DNA from: an uncultured Clostridia bacterium
GTDB taxonomy: Bacteria; Bacillota; Clostridia; Lachnospirales; CAG-274
Length of the DNA stretch: 5,115 nucleotides
Direction of reading: 5' to 3'
Assembly: GCA_947629215.1 (NCBI GenBank)
Contig: CANRCU010000179.1
Location: forward strand, 1 to 5,115
Numbering within the stretch: position 1 is the stretch's first letter; each line of letters starts with the position of its first letter. Positions 1 through 5,115 of the stretch are shown here, one piece after another. The translations under genes were made by a program, and so were the position numbers. The notes beneath the pieces are model-generated. The model had not been told where the DNA came from. It ran no database searches and saw nothing but the letters and a program-made list of their open reading frames with translations.

Positions 1-359
1 AGTTTATTTTTCAGCCTTTCAAACTCAATATAAAGCGCGCCGATACCGGCAGGCAGCATCTCGTTCACATATATGCTGTATCTGCCCGCCTTTTCATACA
101 GCGAAACTTTTCCGCATACAAGCACCTCAAGCCCGTTATACGGTTTAAAACCTATCTTTCTTGCATAAGGTCCAAACATAACGCAGTCAACGCTGCCCGT
201 TTCGTCTTTCAGCGTAAAATACAAATGTCCGCTTGAATAATGATCTTTAAAATTGGATATTTCGCCCTCGACCCTGAGTTCGCTCAACACCACATCGCTG
301 TCAAAAATACGCCTTATATAGCTGTTTATCTGAGAAACCTTAAATATTCTGCCCTTCAT
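1..359 (-). CDS. xseA: Exodeoxyribonuclease VII large subunit, N-terminal part (runs off left edge)
   Basis: The gene encodes the large subunit of exonuclease VII, the cytoplasmic XseA-XseB complex that degrades single-stranded DNA to oligonucleotides. Only the first 119 codons are present. The translation starts MKGRIFKVSQINSYIRRIF and contains the family hallmarks VEGEISNF (about residues 29-36), SSGHLYFTLKD (about 41-51) and LPAGIGALYIEFERLK near the edge. These belong to the N-terminal OB-fold that binds single-stranded DNA. The catalytic core and coiled-coil region lie outside the window. The ATG at 357-359 is preceded by AGGTGGAG (361-368), a good Shine-Dalgarno match with tight spacing, and no alternative start fits the family N-terminus. 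The start lies 20 bases inside the end of nusB, in another frame, so translational coupling is likely. xseB would be expected next, off the window. Confidence 0.95.
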   Translation of the reverse strand, partial: MKGRIFKVSQINSYIRRIFDSDVVLSELRVEGEISNFKDHYSSGHLYFTLKDETGSVDCVMFGPYARKIGFKPYNGLEVLVCGKVSLYEKAGRYSIYVNEMLPAGIGALYIEFERLKNK

Positions 360-840
360 TCTCCACCTGTTTTATCACTTTCCCCAGCACACCGTTTATG
401 AATTTCGGCGCATTGCCGCCGCTGAACAGCTTTGCAAGCTGTACTGCCTCATTTGCGGCGACTGCATTGGGAATATCCTCCGCAAACAATATCTCATACA
501 CGGCTATCCTGAGTATCGAAAGGTCCACCTTTGAAAGGCGATCTATCTCCCATTTCTCCAGCGCGGGCTCGATAATGTCATCCAGTTTTCTCTTATTTTC
601 AATTACGCCCTTTGCCTCGCTTATAATAAATTTTCTGTCGTTTTTCTTGATAGTCCTGAGTTTGTCCGCCTTGCTTTCGATGTCTTTTTCTTCGGTATCA
701 AGTTTCTCGTCGGTAACACCCTCCGTCGTTTTAAATTCCTCATCGTATACAGCCATTATCTGCTCTATTTCGACATCGACATCAAATTCCGCCTGAAAAA
801 CAATATTCAGAATATGCTTTCTTGCAGTTTTTCTACTCAT
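340..840 (-). CDS. nusB: Transcription antitermination factor NusB
   Basis: NusB binds boxA RNA together with NusE (ribosomal protein S10) and takes part in rRNA transcription antitermination. The 166-residue product opens with SRKTARKHILNIVFQAEF, the basic N-terminal helix typical of NusB. It ends with the conserved C-terminal block: W97, IDRLSKVDLSILRIAVYEILF (about 99-119), IPNAVAANEAVQLAKLF (123-139) and KFINGVLGKV (146-155). Residues about 35-65 form a highly charged Glu/Asp/Lys stretch that makes the protein longer than the usual 130-150 residues. The frame stays open upstream to 915, but the start is placed at 838-840: AAGGAG (848-853) lies 7 bases before it and the family homology begins there. 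The gene follows asp23 after 44 bases and overlaps xseA by 20 bases. Confidence 0.96.
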   Translation of the reverse strand: MSRKTARKHILNIVFQAEFDVDVEIEQIMAVYDEEFKTTEGVTDEKLDTEEKDIESKADKLRTIKKNDRKFIISEAKGVIENKRKLDDIIEPALEKWEIDRLSKVDLSILRIAVYEILFAEDIPNAVAANEAVQLAKLFSGGNAPKFINGVLGKVIKQVENEGQNI

Positions 841-847
841 GCTGTTT

Positions 848-853
848 CTCCTT
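848..853 (-). promoter_or_regulatory. Ribosome binding site deciding the nusB start
   Basis: On the minus strand this reads AAGGAG, 7 bases before the ATG at 838-840. It fixes the nusB start at MSRKTARKH. The longer in-frame reading from 915 would overlap the end of asp23 and add 25 residues with no family resemblance. Confidence 0.85.
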
Positions 854-884
854 ATCGCATATGCCGCTGCTGCGTTTTCTGTAA

Positions 885-1244
885 TTATCCTTCCTCTGCC
901 GTCGTTTCCCTGCAAATATCCGTCACAATAACATTCACTTCGGATACATTAAGACCCGTCATCGTTTCGATCGCATTTTTAACATTATCCTGCACAGACT
1001 TTGCAACTTCCCTTACCTTGCAGTCATATGCGGCTATTATGCCGAGGCTGACACTGACATTGCCGTCTGTGACCTCTATTTCGGCGTCTTTTGCCTTGCC
1101 GATATTTTTTTTGCTCAGCTTATTCATAATGTTTGTCTGCGTATTCAGCCCCGCAACGCCCTTAATTTCCTTTGCGGCAGTCGCTGCTATCACCGAAATA
1201 ACATCGTCCGATATTTGCACAACGCCTTTTTTTCCGCTTTCCAT
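885..1244 (-). CDS. asp23: Asp23/Gls24 family envelope stress response protein
   Basis: This 119-residue protein belongs to the Asp23/Gls24 (DUF322) family, named for Staphylococcus aureus alkaline shock protein 23. Members are cytoplasmic proteins, some held at the membrane by AmaP, and are linked to envelope stress; the molecular activity is not settled. The family signature is visible as VVQISDDVISVIAATAAKEIKGVAGL (about 8-33), followed by a VSVSLGIIAAYDCKVREVAKSVQDNVKNAIETMTGL core (about 63-98) and VNVIVTDI (103-110). There is no signal peptide or membrane segment. The ATG at 1242-1244 has a GGAGGT site at 1251-1256. It is the first gene of the asp23-nusB-xseA unit, an order that recurs in Firmicutes. 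No amaP gene is present next to it. Confidence 0.93.
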   Translation of the reverse strand: MESGKKGVVQISDDVISVIAATAAKEIKGVAGLNTQTNIMNKLSKKNIGKAKDAEIEVTDGNVSVSLGIIAAYDCKVREVAKSVQDNVKNAIETMTGLNVSEVNVIVTDICRETTAEEG

Positions 1245-1250
1245 ATAAAA

Positions 1251-1256
1251 ACCTCC
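1251..1256 (-). promoter_or_regulatory. Strong ribosome binding site of asp23
   Basis: The minus strand reads GGAGGT, 6 bases before the asp23 ATG. It is a near-perfect anti-16S match, consistent with a well-translated first gene of a transcription unit. Confidence 0.85.
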
Positions 1257-1306
1257 GTGTCAATATCCTTTATCAAACATAATACCTCATAATAATACTA
1301 TTTTAG

Positions 1307-1335
1307 ATTATAACACAAAAAAAAGTCGTTGTAAA
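1307..1335 (-). promoter_or_regulatory. Predicted housekeeping (sigma-A type) promoter for asp23-nusB-xseA
   Basis: The minus strand has TTTACA (1330-1335, one mismatch to TTGACA), a 17-base spacer, and a consensus TATAAT (1307-1312) preceded by TG one base upstream, giving an extended -10 element. The predicted start is near 1300, leaving a leader of about 55 bases before the asp23 ATG. The -35 box lies inside the stem of the upstream operon's terminator. The match in both boxes and the exact 17-base spacing make this a strong prediction, but it is from sequence only. Confidence 0.78.
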
Positions 1336-1362
1336 TGATTTTTGAAAAACATTTACAACGAC
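1317..1362 (-). terminator. Intrinsic terminator of the GH3-esterase-aminotransferase operon
   Basis: Arms at 1350-1362 and 1325-1337 form a perfect 13-bp inverted repeat (GTCGTTGTAAATG / CATTTACAACGAC). The 12-base loop is itself partly self-complementary (TTTTT and AAAAA), so the helix may extend. On the minus strand the stem is followed at once by eight T residues (1317-1324). The hairpin starts 5 bases after the aminotransferase stop codon. There is no T-tract on the other side, so it should act only on leftward transcription. Confidence 0.93.
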
Positions 1363-1367
1363 CGCCG

Positions 1368-2534
1368 TTATTTGCATACACCGCTTGCATCTATATTATC
1401 TATTGCCGCTTTCAATACCTCGCACGGGCTTACCAGAGCCATTCTCACATAGCCCTTGCCGTGTTTGCCGAAACTTGAACCGGGAACACATACCACGCCT
1501 GCTTTTTCAAGCAGATCAAGCGCAAATTTTGTGTCGTCGCCGCTATATTTTTCGGGTATCGGGAACCATGTAAACATAGTCGCGCCGCTCGTCGGCACTT
1601 TCCAGCCTATCTCGTTCAGACCCCTGCACAGCATATCCCTGCGTTTTTTATACTCCGCCCTGTTTCTGTCCAGAATATCCTGCGGACCGTTCAGAGCGGC
1701 AATAGCGGCATTTTGTATGCCCATGCATATACCGTAGTCTATCTGCGAACGGAATGCGCGAAAACGCTTTATTATCTCCGCATTGCCCAAAGCAAAACTA
1801 AGCCTCAGCCCCGTCAGATTGTAGGATTTTGACAGACTGTTGAACTCTATGCCTATATCCATTGCGCCTTCAAACTGCAAAAAAGACAGACCCTTTCCGC
1901 CGTCATATATCAATTCGGAATAGGCATTGTCGTGTATAACGATAATATCGTATTTTTTTGCAAAATCTATAAGTTTTTTGTAAAAATCCTCGTCAGCCCG
2001 AGCCGTAGTCGGATTATTCGGATAAGAAACTATCATAAATTTTGCACGCTTTGCAATATCCTCCGGTATAAGGTCAATATCAACAATATAGTCGTTTTCT
2101 TTCAGAAGCGGCATATAATGCAGCTTAGCGCCCGCCAAAAATGCCCCGAAACCGAATATCTGATAGCAAGGATCGGGTACAAGAACAACTTCGCCGGCAT
2201 TCAGCAAAGGAAAACCTATATGCGCTATACCCTCCTGCGAACCGTTTACCGCAAGTATGTTTTCGGCAGTCAGCGTCACATTATAACGACGCTTGTACCA
2301 GTTTATGACCGCCTCCACAAGCTGCGGACTTTCGGTCATACCGTATTTATAGTTTTCGGCATCGGTAAAACCTTTGGAAACAACTTCCATAACGTGCTTG
2401 TCGGGCGGCAGGTCGGGCGTGCCTATCGAAAGATTTATCACCTTGCGCCCCTGTGCCTCAAGCCTGCGTTTCGCTATGTCCAGATCCATAAGGATATTTG
2501 CCTCCGAACGCCCGAATTTATCAGAAAATTTCAT
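1368..2534 (-). CDS. PLP-dependent class I/II aminotransferase, LL-diaminopimelate aminotransferase-like
   Basis: This is a 388-residue fold-type I aminotransferase, cytoplasmic and without a signal peptide. Visible motifs are the N-terminal LSIGTPDLPPD (35-45), GSQEGIAHI (98-106), Tyr124 in the ring-stacking position, YPNNPT (171-176), HDNAYSE (201-207, with Asp202 expected to pair with the pyridine nitrogen), NSLSKSYNLTGLR (232-244, with Lys236 as the Schiff-base lysine and Arg244 for the phosphate), PGSSFG (351-356) and Arg364 in YVRMAL for the substrate carboxylate. Several stretches (GSQEGIAH, HDNAYSE, IEFNSLSKSYNLTG) resemble the short form of DapL, which makes LL-diaminopimelate from tetrahydrodipicolinate. 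Other amino-acid or keto-acid transaminases share these motifs, so substrate is open. AAAGGAG (2541-2547) sets the start. It is the last gene of the operon, 30 bases after the esterase and 5 bases before the terminator hairpin. Confidence 0.92.
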   Translation of the reverse strand: MKFSDKFGRSEANILMDLDIAKRRLEAQGRKVINLSIGTPDLPPDKHVMEVVSKGFTDAENYKYGMTESPQLVEAVINWYKRRYNVTLTAENILAVNGSQEGIAHIGFPLLNAGEVVLVPDPCYQIFGFGAFLAGAKLHYMPLLKENDYIVDIDLIPEDIAKRAKFMIVSYPNNPTTARADEDFYKKLIDFAKKYDIIVIHDNAYSELIYDGGKGLSFLQFEGAMDIGIEFNSLSKSYNLTGLRLSFALGNAEIIKRFRAFRSQIDYGICMGIQNAAIAALNGPQDILDRNRAEYKKRRDMLCRGLNEIGWKVPTSGATMFTWFPIPEKYSGDDTKFALDLLEKAGVVCVPGSSFGKHGKGYVRMALVSPCEVLKAAIDNIDASGVCK

Positions 2535-2540
2535 TTTTAT

Positions 2541-2547
2541 CTCCTTT
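2541..2547 (-). promoter_or_regulatory. Ribosome binding site of the aminotransferase gene
   Basis: The minus strand reads AAAGGAG, 6 bases before the ATG at 2532-2534. It lies in the 30-base gap after the esterase gene, where I see no terminator or promoter. This supports co-transcription. Confidence 0.8.
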
Positions 2548-2564
2548 TTTGCCGATATTTAGCC

Positions 2565-3824
2565 TTATTTGCCGTCAAGAACAACATTCTCCGTTTTCTC
2601 TATCTCATCGACGGACTGTTCTTTCTCCGCCTCAAGGCTCTTTATATCGGTTACCGCATTATAGGCATCTATCAATGCTTTATAGCAGGCTGCGCCCGTA
2701 TTTTCGCTATTTATTTCAATGCCCATATTGTGAAGATCGGATATGGCAAGCATCACTCTTGCGTTCATATCCTCACCGTATATTTCGGGTATTTCCGCGC
2801 CGCTTGCCGCAAGACCGCGTTCAAGCATAAGCGCCATTTCCTGTGATGTTATAGCCCTGTCACCGTTGAATACCGCATTTTCGTCACCTACGACTATATT
2901 AAGGGCTTTGGCTTCGGCAACAGCCTCGGCATACTCTGCATCAGCTCTCACATCGGCAAAATTTGCGCTGCCTTCCGTATCCGCATCAAGTTGCAATGCT
3001 CGCATAAGCGCCATTGTAAATTCGCCGCGTGTAAGCTGCTCATCTTCAGCCGACTGTTCTTTCAATTCAAAAACACCCGCCTTGTTAAGCGCCTCGGCTG
3101 TCATAAAGGCTATTTGCTTACCGCCCCAATGATTGAGATGCGTATTGTCTATGCCGTTGCTGCCCTTTGCCCTGTCATTATAAACGGCATGGTAGTACAT
3201 TGCGCCTTGCTCGCCGACGGCATTATATGCGGCGCTTGTAAGCTCTGTCATATCTATGCATGTAAGCCCCAATTCTTCGGCAAGCTCTCTCACGGCGTCG
3301 TCATAAAGGCCGTGGCTGTCCTTGACCTGACCGTTTTCAAAATTTCTTCTGGAAATAGGCGTAAGAAGTATCGGCGTTGCGCCTGCCTCCTGCACGGGAA
3401 GGATATAATTTTTGTAAAGGCTGTTTTTGAAACTGCCCTCTGTATCTTTATCGCCTTCGGGGTCTGTATACCGCTGTTCAATATCTTCTTCGCTTGATTT
3501 TTTGGCATCGTTATGCCCGAACTGGATAAGCACATAATCACCCTCGCCCACGCTCGAAAGCAGTGTACGGTAATTTTCTTCGGTAGTAAAGCTCTTTGAG
3601 CTTCTGCCCGAAAGTGCAAGGTCGACCGTGTTTACGCCTTCTATATAATCGCCGATATACATACCCCAGCCTGCGCGCGGTATTGCATAATTTTCGTCAT
3701 AACCATACTCGCACGCCGTCGAATCCCCCACGACAAACAAATCGGGAGTTTCCGCAGACGCAGGCATATACATACATGTAACCGCCATTGCCGCCGCCAA
3801 AAGTTTTGCAAATGCTCTTTTCAT
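2565..3824 (-). CDS. Secreted CE12-type SGNH esterase (rhamnogalacturonan acetylesterase-like) with C-terminal SLH repeats
   Basis: The 419-residue protein begins with a signal peptide (MKRAFAKLLAAAMAVTCMYMPASA, cleavage expected near residue 24). Residues about 27-255 form an SGNH hydrolase domain. The blocks are GDST (33-36, nucleophile Ser35), SGRSSKS (72-78, Gly73), FGHND (102-106, Asn105) and DNTHLN (226-231, Asp226 and His229 as the catalytic pair). This pattern fits carbohydrate esterase family 12, whose members remove acetyl groups from rhamnogalacturonan and other pectic or xylan substrates. From about 263 the sequence turns into S-layer-homology repeats: LTRGEFTMALMRAL (264-277), then FADV...AKALNIVVGD...ITSQEMALMLERGL (289-338), then a weaker copy (about 343-392). 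SLH repeats normally bind secondary cell-wall polymers, so the enzyme is probably held on the cell surface. The tail (393-419) is charged. GGAGGT (3833-3838) sets the start. The exact ester substrate cannot be read from sequence. Confidence 0.9.
   Translation of the reverse strand: MKRAFAKLLAAAMAVTCMYMPASAETPDLFVVGDSTACEYGYDENYAIPRAGWGMYIGDYIEGVNTVDLALSGRSSKSFTTEENYRTLLSSVGEGDYVLIQFGHNDAKKSSEEDIEQRYTDPEGDKDTEGSFKNSLYKNYILPVQEAGATPILLTPISRRNFENGQVKDSHGLYDDAVRELAEELGLTCIDMTELTSAAYNAVGEQGAMYYHAVYNDRAKGSNGIDNTHLNHWGGKQIAFMTAEALNKAGVFELKEQSAEDEQLTRGEFTMALMRALQLDADTEGSANFADVRADAEYAEAVAEAKALNIVVGDENAVFNGDRAITSQEMALMLERGLAASGAEIPEIYGEDMNARVMLAISDLHNMGIEINSENTGAACYKALIDAYNAVTDIKSLEAEKEQSVDEIEKTENVVLDGK
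2649..3038 (-). other. SLH repeat region within the esterase gene
   Basis: This segment encodes residues 263-392. It holds the second half of one SLH motif, one nearly complete SLH motif (FADV, LNIVVGD, FNGDRAITSQEMALML) and a degenerate third unit (AISDLHNMGIEINSENTGAACYKALIDAY). Surface anchoring in characterised proteins usually uses three SLH copies forming a pseudo-trimer, so this set looks minimal or diverged. Confidence 0.75.
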
Positions 3825-3832
3825 ATTTGTTT

Positions 3833-3838
3833 ACCTCC
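3833..3838 (-). promoter_or_regulatory. Ribosome binding site of the esterase gene
   Basis: The minus strand reads GGAGGT, 8 bases before the ATG at 3822-3824. It lies in the 34-base gap after the GH3 gene. That gap contains no hairpin, consistent with readthrough from GH3. Confidence 0.8.
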
Positions 3839-3858
3839 ATTTTTATTGATGTTTTCTT

Positions 3859-5046
3859 TTACAGTTTTGATTTTGCTTTTAATATCCTGTATACGGCAGT
3901 ATCTATCACATTTTCGTCGACAGTGCCGTTTTCGACCGCCGTTTTGACGGCATCGAACGCCGTTTTCACATCGGGCGGCATAAGCAGTATATCCGCACCC
4001 GCCTTTACAGCCAGCACGGCAGCCTCGCCACTGCCGTAACGTTCCGTTACGGCGCCCATATCAAGCGCATCGGTGATCACAAGCCCGTCATAGCCCATTT
4101 TTTCACGCAGGATACCCGTTATTATATCGGGATCAAGACTTGCCGGCAGACCGCTTTCGCTAAGTTTGGGCGTAGTCAGATGAGCCACCATTATTGCAGG
4201 CGCATTATTTTCCACAGCACCCTCAAACGGTACAAACTCTATATTTTCCAGTCTTTCCATATCGTGCGGCATTACCGTCAGCCCAAGATGACTGTCTGTC
4301 TGCGTATCGCCGTGTCCCGGGAAATGCTTTACAACGGGTATTATATCGTTTTTTGAAAGTGTTTCCATTGCAACAAGCATCATATCTCTTGCGGTATACG
4401 GCTCCGTCGAAAACGCTCTGTCGCCTATAACGGGATTATTCGGGTTTGTATCCACATCGGCAACGGGCGCAAAGTCCATATTGAAACCAAGCGCCGACAG
4501 AGTTTTCGCTATTTTTGTATAATTTTCCCTTACACAGCCCTCGCCCTGTTTCGCCATACTTTTTGCCGAAGGAATATTATAATCGGCAATTATACCCGAT
4601 GCCGAAATACGGCTCACCGCTCCGCCTTCTTCGTCTATCGCAATAAACGGCTTTATACTGCTGTTTTCGTTAAAAAATGCAATAAGTCGTTTTGTCTGCT
4701 CTACACTTTTGAGATTTTCGTCAAAAAGTATAAAACCGCCGATATTGTAATTTTCTATCTCGCTTTTTATACGCTCTGTGCCTTCGGTAACGCCTGCGCC
4801 GTTCTCGTAGCGGTAGGCGGCTATTATCATCTGCCCTATCTTTTCGTCCGTACTCATGCCGTCAAGCTGTTTGCGTATCTCATCAACCGTTGTTGTTTCG
4901 GTCGTTTCTTCAACGGTCGTCGTTTCAATGGTCGTTATCTCGGTTTCGTGAAACGGTTTGTCGGCAGGTTCTTTATTCTCGGATATACCGCAGCCGAAAA
5001 ACATGATGCATATTGCAAAAATCGGAAAAAACTTTTTTAATGTCAT
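3859..5046 (-). CDS. nagZ: Glycoside hydrolase family 3 lipoprotein, NagZ-type beta-N-acetylhexosaminidase
   Basis: The 395-residue product has a lipoprotein signal peptide (MTLKKFFPIFAICIMFFGC; lipid-attached Cys19, with Phe rather than the usual Leu at -3). A Thr/Glu-rich linker follows (about 32-56), then a single GH3 TIM-barrel domain (about 57-395). Visible motifs are IDEEGG (137-142), GDRAF (208-212), the NagZ signature KHFPGHGDT (240-248), the Asp251-Ser252-His253 dyad that serves as acid/base in NagZ enzymes, and VITDALDMGAV (323-333) with the nucleophile Asp326. NagZ enzymes release terminal N-acetylglucosamine from peptidoglycan fragments. The Bacillus NagZ is likewise exported but has an extra C-terminal domain that is lacking here. 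The protein would work on the outer face of the membrane. No clear Shine-Dalgarno precedes the ATG, which starts one base after the upstream stop, so translational coupling is likely. NagZ-type specificity is inferred; other GH3 activities are less likely given the His dyad. Confidence 0.92.
   Translation of the reverse strand: MTLKKFFPIFAICIMFFGCGISENKEPADKPFHETEITTIETTTVEETTETTTVDEIRKQLDGMSTDEKIGQMIIAAYRYENGAGVTEGTERIKSEIENYNIGGFILFDENLKSVEQTKRLIAFFNENSSIKPFIAIDEEGGAVSRISASGIIADYNIPSAKSMAKQGEGCVRENYTKIAKTLSALGFNMDFAPVADVDTNPNNPVIGDRAFSTEPYTARDMMLVAMETLSKNDIIPVVKHFPGHGDTQTDSHLGLTVMPHDMERLENIEFVPFEGAVENNAPAIMVAHLTTPKLSESGLPASLDPDIITGILREKMGYDGLVITDALDMGAVTERYGSGEAAVLAVKAGADILLMPPDVKTAFDAVKTAVENGTVDENVIDTAVYRILKAKSKL
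4033..4053. repeat. Perfect 9-bp inverted repeat inside the GH3 coding region
   Basis: The arms GCCGTAACG (4033-4041) and CGTTACGGC (4045-4053) flank a 3-base TTC loop. The repeat overlaps codons 332-338, just after the nucleophile motif. No T-tract follows on either strand, so it is not an intrinsic terminator. It may be a chance or mRNA-stability hairpin. Confidence 0.6.
4879..4953 (-). repeat. Thr/Glu-rich low-complexity linker segment in the GH3 gene
   Basis: This segment encodes residues about 32-56, with alternating Thr and Glu runs such as TTIETTTVEETTETTTV. At the DNA level it contains imperfect repeats of GAAACGAC-like units. It lies between the lipid-anchored cysteine and the catalytic domain and probably acts as a flexible spacer from the membrane. 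Confidence 0.7.
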
Positions 5047-5047
5047 A

Positions 5048-5115
5048 TCAATAATTTTCTTTTACAAATCTTTCTATTCTGTTTACGCCCTCGACAATAT
5101 CCCTCATACCCGTTG
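5048..5115 (-). CDS. C-terminal end of an unidentified protein (runs off right edge)
   Basis: Reading leftward, the last 21 codons give TGMRDIVEGVNRIERFVKEN followed by Tyr and a TGA stop (5048-5050). The stop is one base before the GH3 start codon. That spacing argues that this is a real gene end in the same operon. The amphipathic helix with a VEGVNRIERFV pattern resembles the C-terminal helix of fold-type I aminotransferases, but 21 residues are too few to assign a family, so no function is given. Confidence 0.6.
   Translation of the reverse strand, partial: TGMRDIVEGVNRIERFVKENY

Noticed and set aside
841..915. Upstream extension of nusB by 25 codons (MQGNDGRGRIITENAAAAYAIRRNS)
   Set aside because: It overlaps the end of asp23, has no family resemblance, and the ATG at 840 has a well-spaced AAGGAG.
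398..1248. Plus-strand open frames (398-796, 814-1248) with Ser/Thr/Phe-rich, membrane-like translations
   Set aside because: They are antisense to nusB and asp23; the composition is what the reverse complement of charged Clostridial genes gives.
1257..1262. TTGACA on the minus strand just before the asp23 ribosome binding site
   Set aside because: It lies too close to the start codon to serve asp23; no -10 box could fit before the gene.
1932..2846. 304-codon open frame on the plus strand
   Set aside because: It is antisense to the aminotransferase and the end of the esterase gene, its translation is Arg/Tyr/Phe-rich with no recognisable domain, and both opposing genes have full motifs.
3290..3619. 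109-codon minus-strand frame inside the esterase gene
   Set aside because: It overlaps the catalytic domain of the esterase in another frame, has a basic low-information translation and no ribosome binding site or homology that I can see.
4033..4053. Hairpin considered as an intrinsic terminator
   Set aside because: There is no T-tract after it on either strand and it lies well inside an intact GH3 reading frame.

Overview
The window is a densely coding stretch of a Gram-positive, low-to-moderate GC bacterial chromosome, most likely a Clostridia-class Firmicute. This rests on the asp23-nusB-xseA gene order, the strong GGAGG-type ribosome binding sites, the S-layer-homology (SLH) domain and the lipoprotein signal peptide. 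A secreted CE12 esterase fused to SLH repeats suggests a plant-polysaccharide (pectin) user, in the style of gut Monoglobus-like or other Clostridia. That lineage guess is inference, not something the sequence proves. Every gene lies on the minus strand, so transcription runs from right to left.

Right-hand unit (5115 down to about 1317): the last 21 codons of an unidentified gene; a GH3 lipoprotein glycosidase of the NagZ type; a secreted CE12-type SGNH esterase carrying C-terminal SLH repeats; and a PLP-dependent class I aminotransferase resembling LL-diaminopimelate aminotransferase. Spacing is 1, 34 and 30 bases, which fits one operon. The operon ends in a textbook intrinsic terminator, a perfect 13-bp stem followed by U8, five bases after the aminotransferase stop.

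Left-hand unit (about 1335 down to 1): a promoter whose -35 box lies inside that terminator hairpin, then asp23 (Asp23/Gls24 family), nusB, and the 5' part of xseA, which continues off the left edge. nusB and xseA overlap by 20 bases. This is a conserved housekeeping cluster in Firmicutes. The neighbours often found upstream of it in Clostridia (the spoIIIA operon) are absent here, and the saccharide-processing operon sits in their place.

Functionally, the right unit has two exported enzymes: a membrane-anchored exo-glycosidase and a wall-attached deacetylase. Both would act outside the membrane on cell-wall or plant glycans. They are followed by a cytoplasmic aminotransferase whose link to them is unclear. 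No gap exceeds 123 bases. I saw no RNA genes, mobile elements or CRISPR arrays, and no evidence of a wholly new system. The most notable items are the CE12-SLH architecture, the promoter nested in a terminator, and the unusual neighbour of asp23-nusB-xseA.
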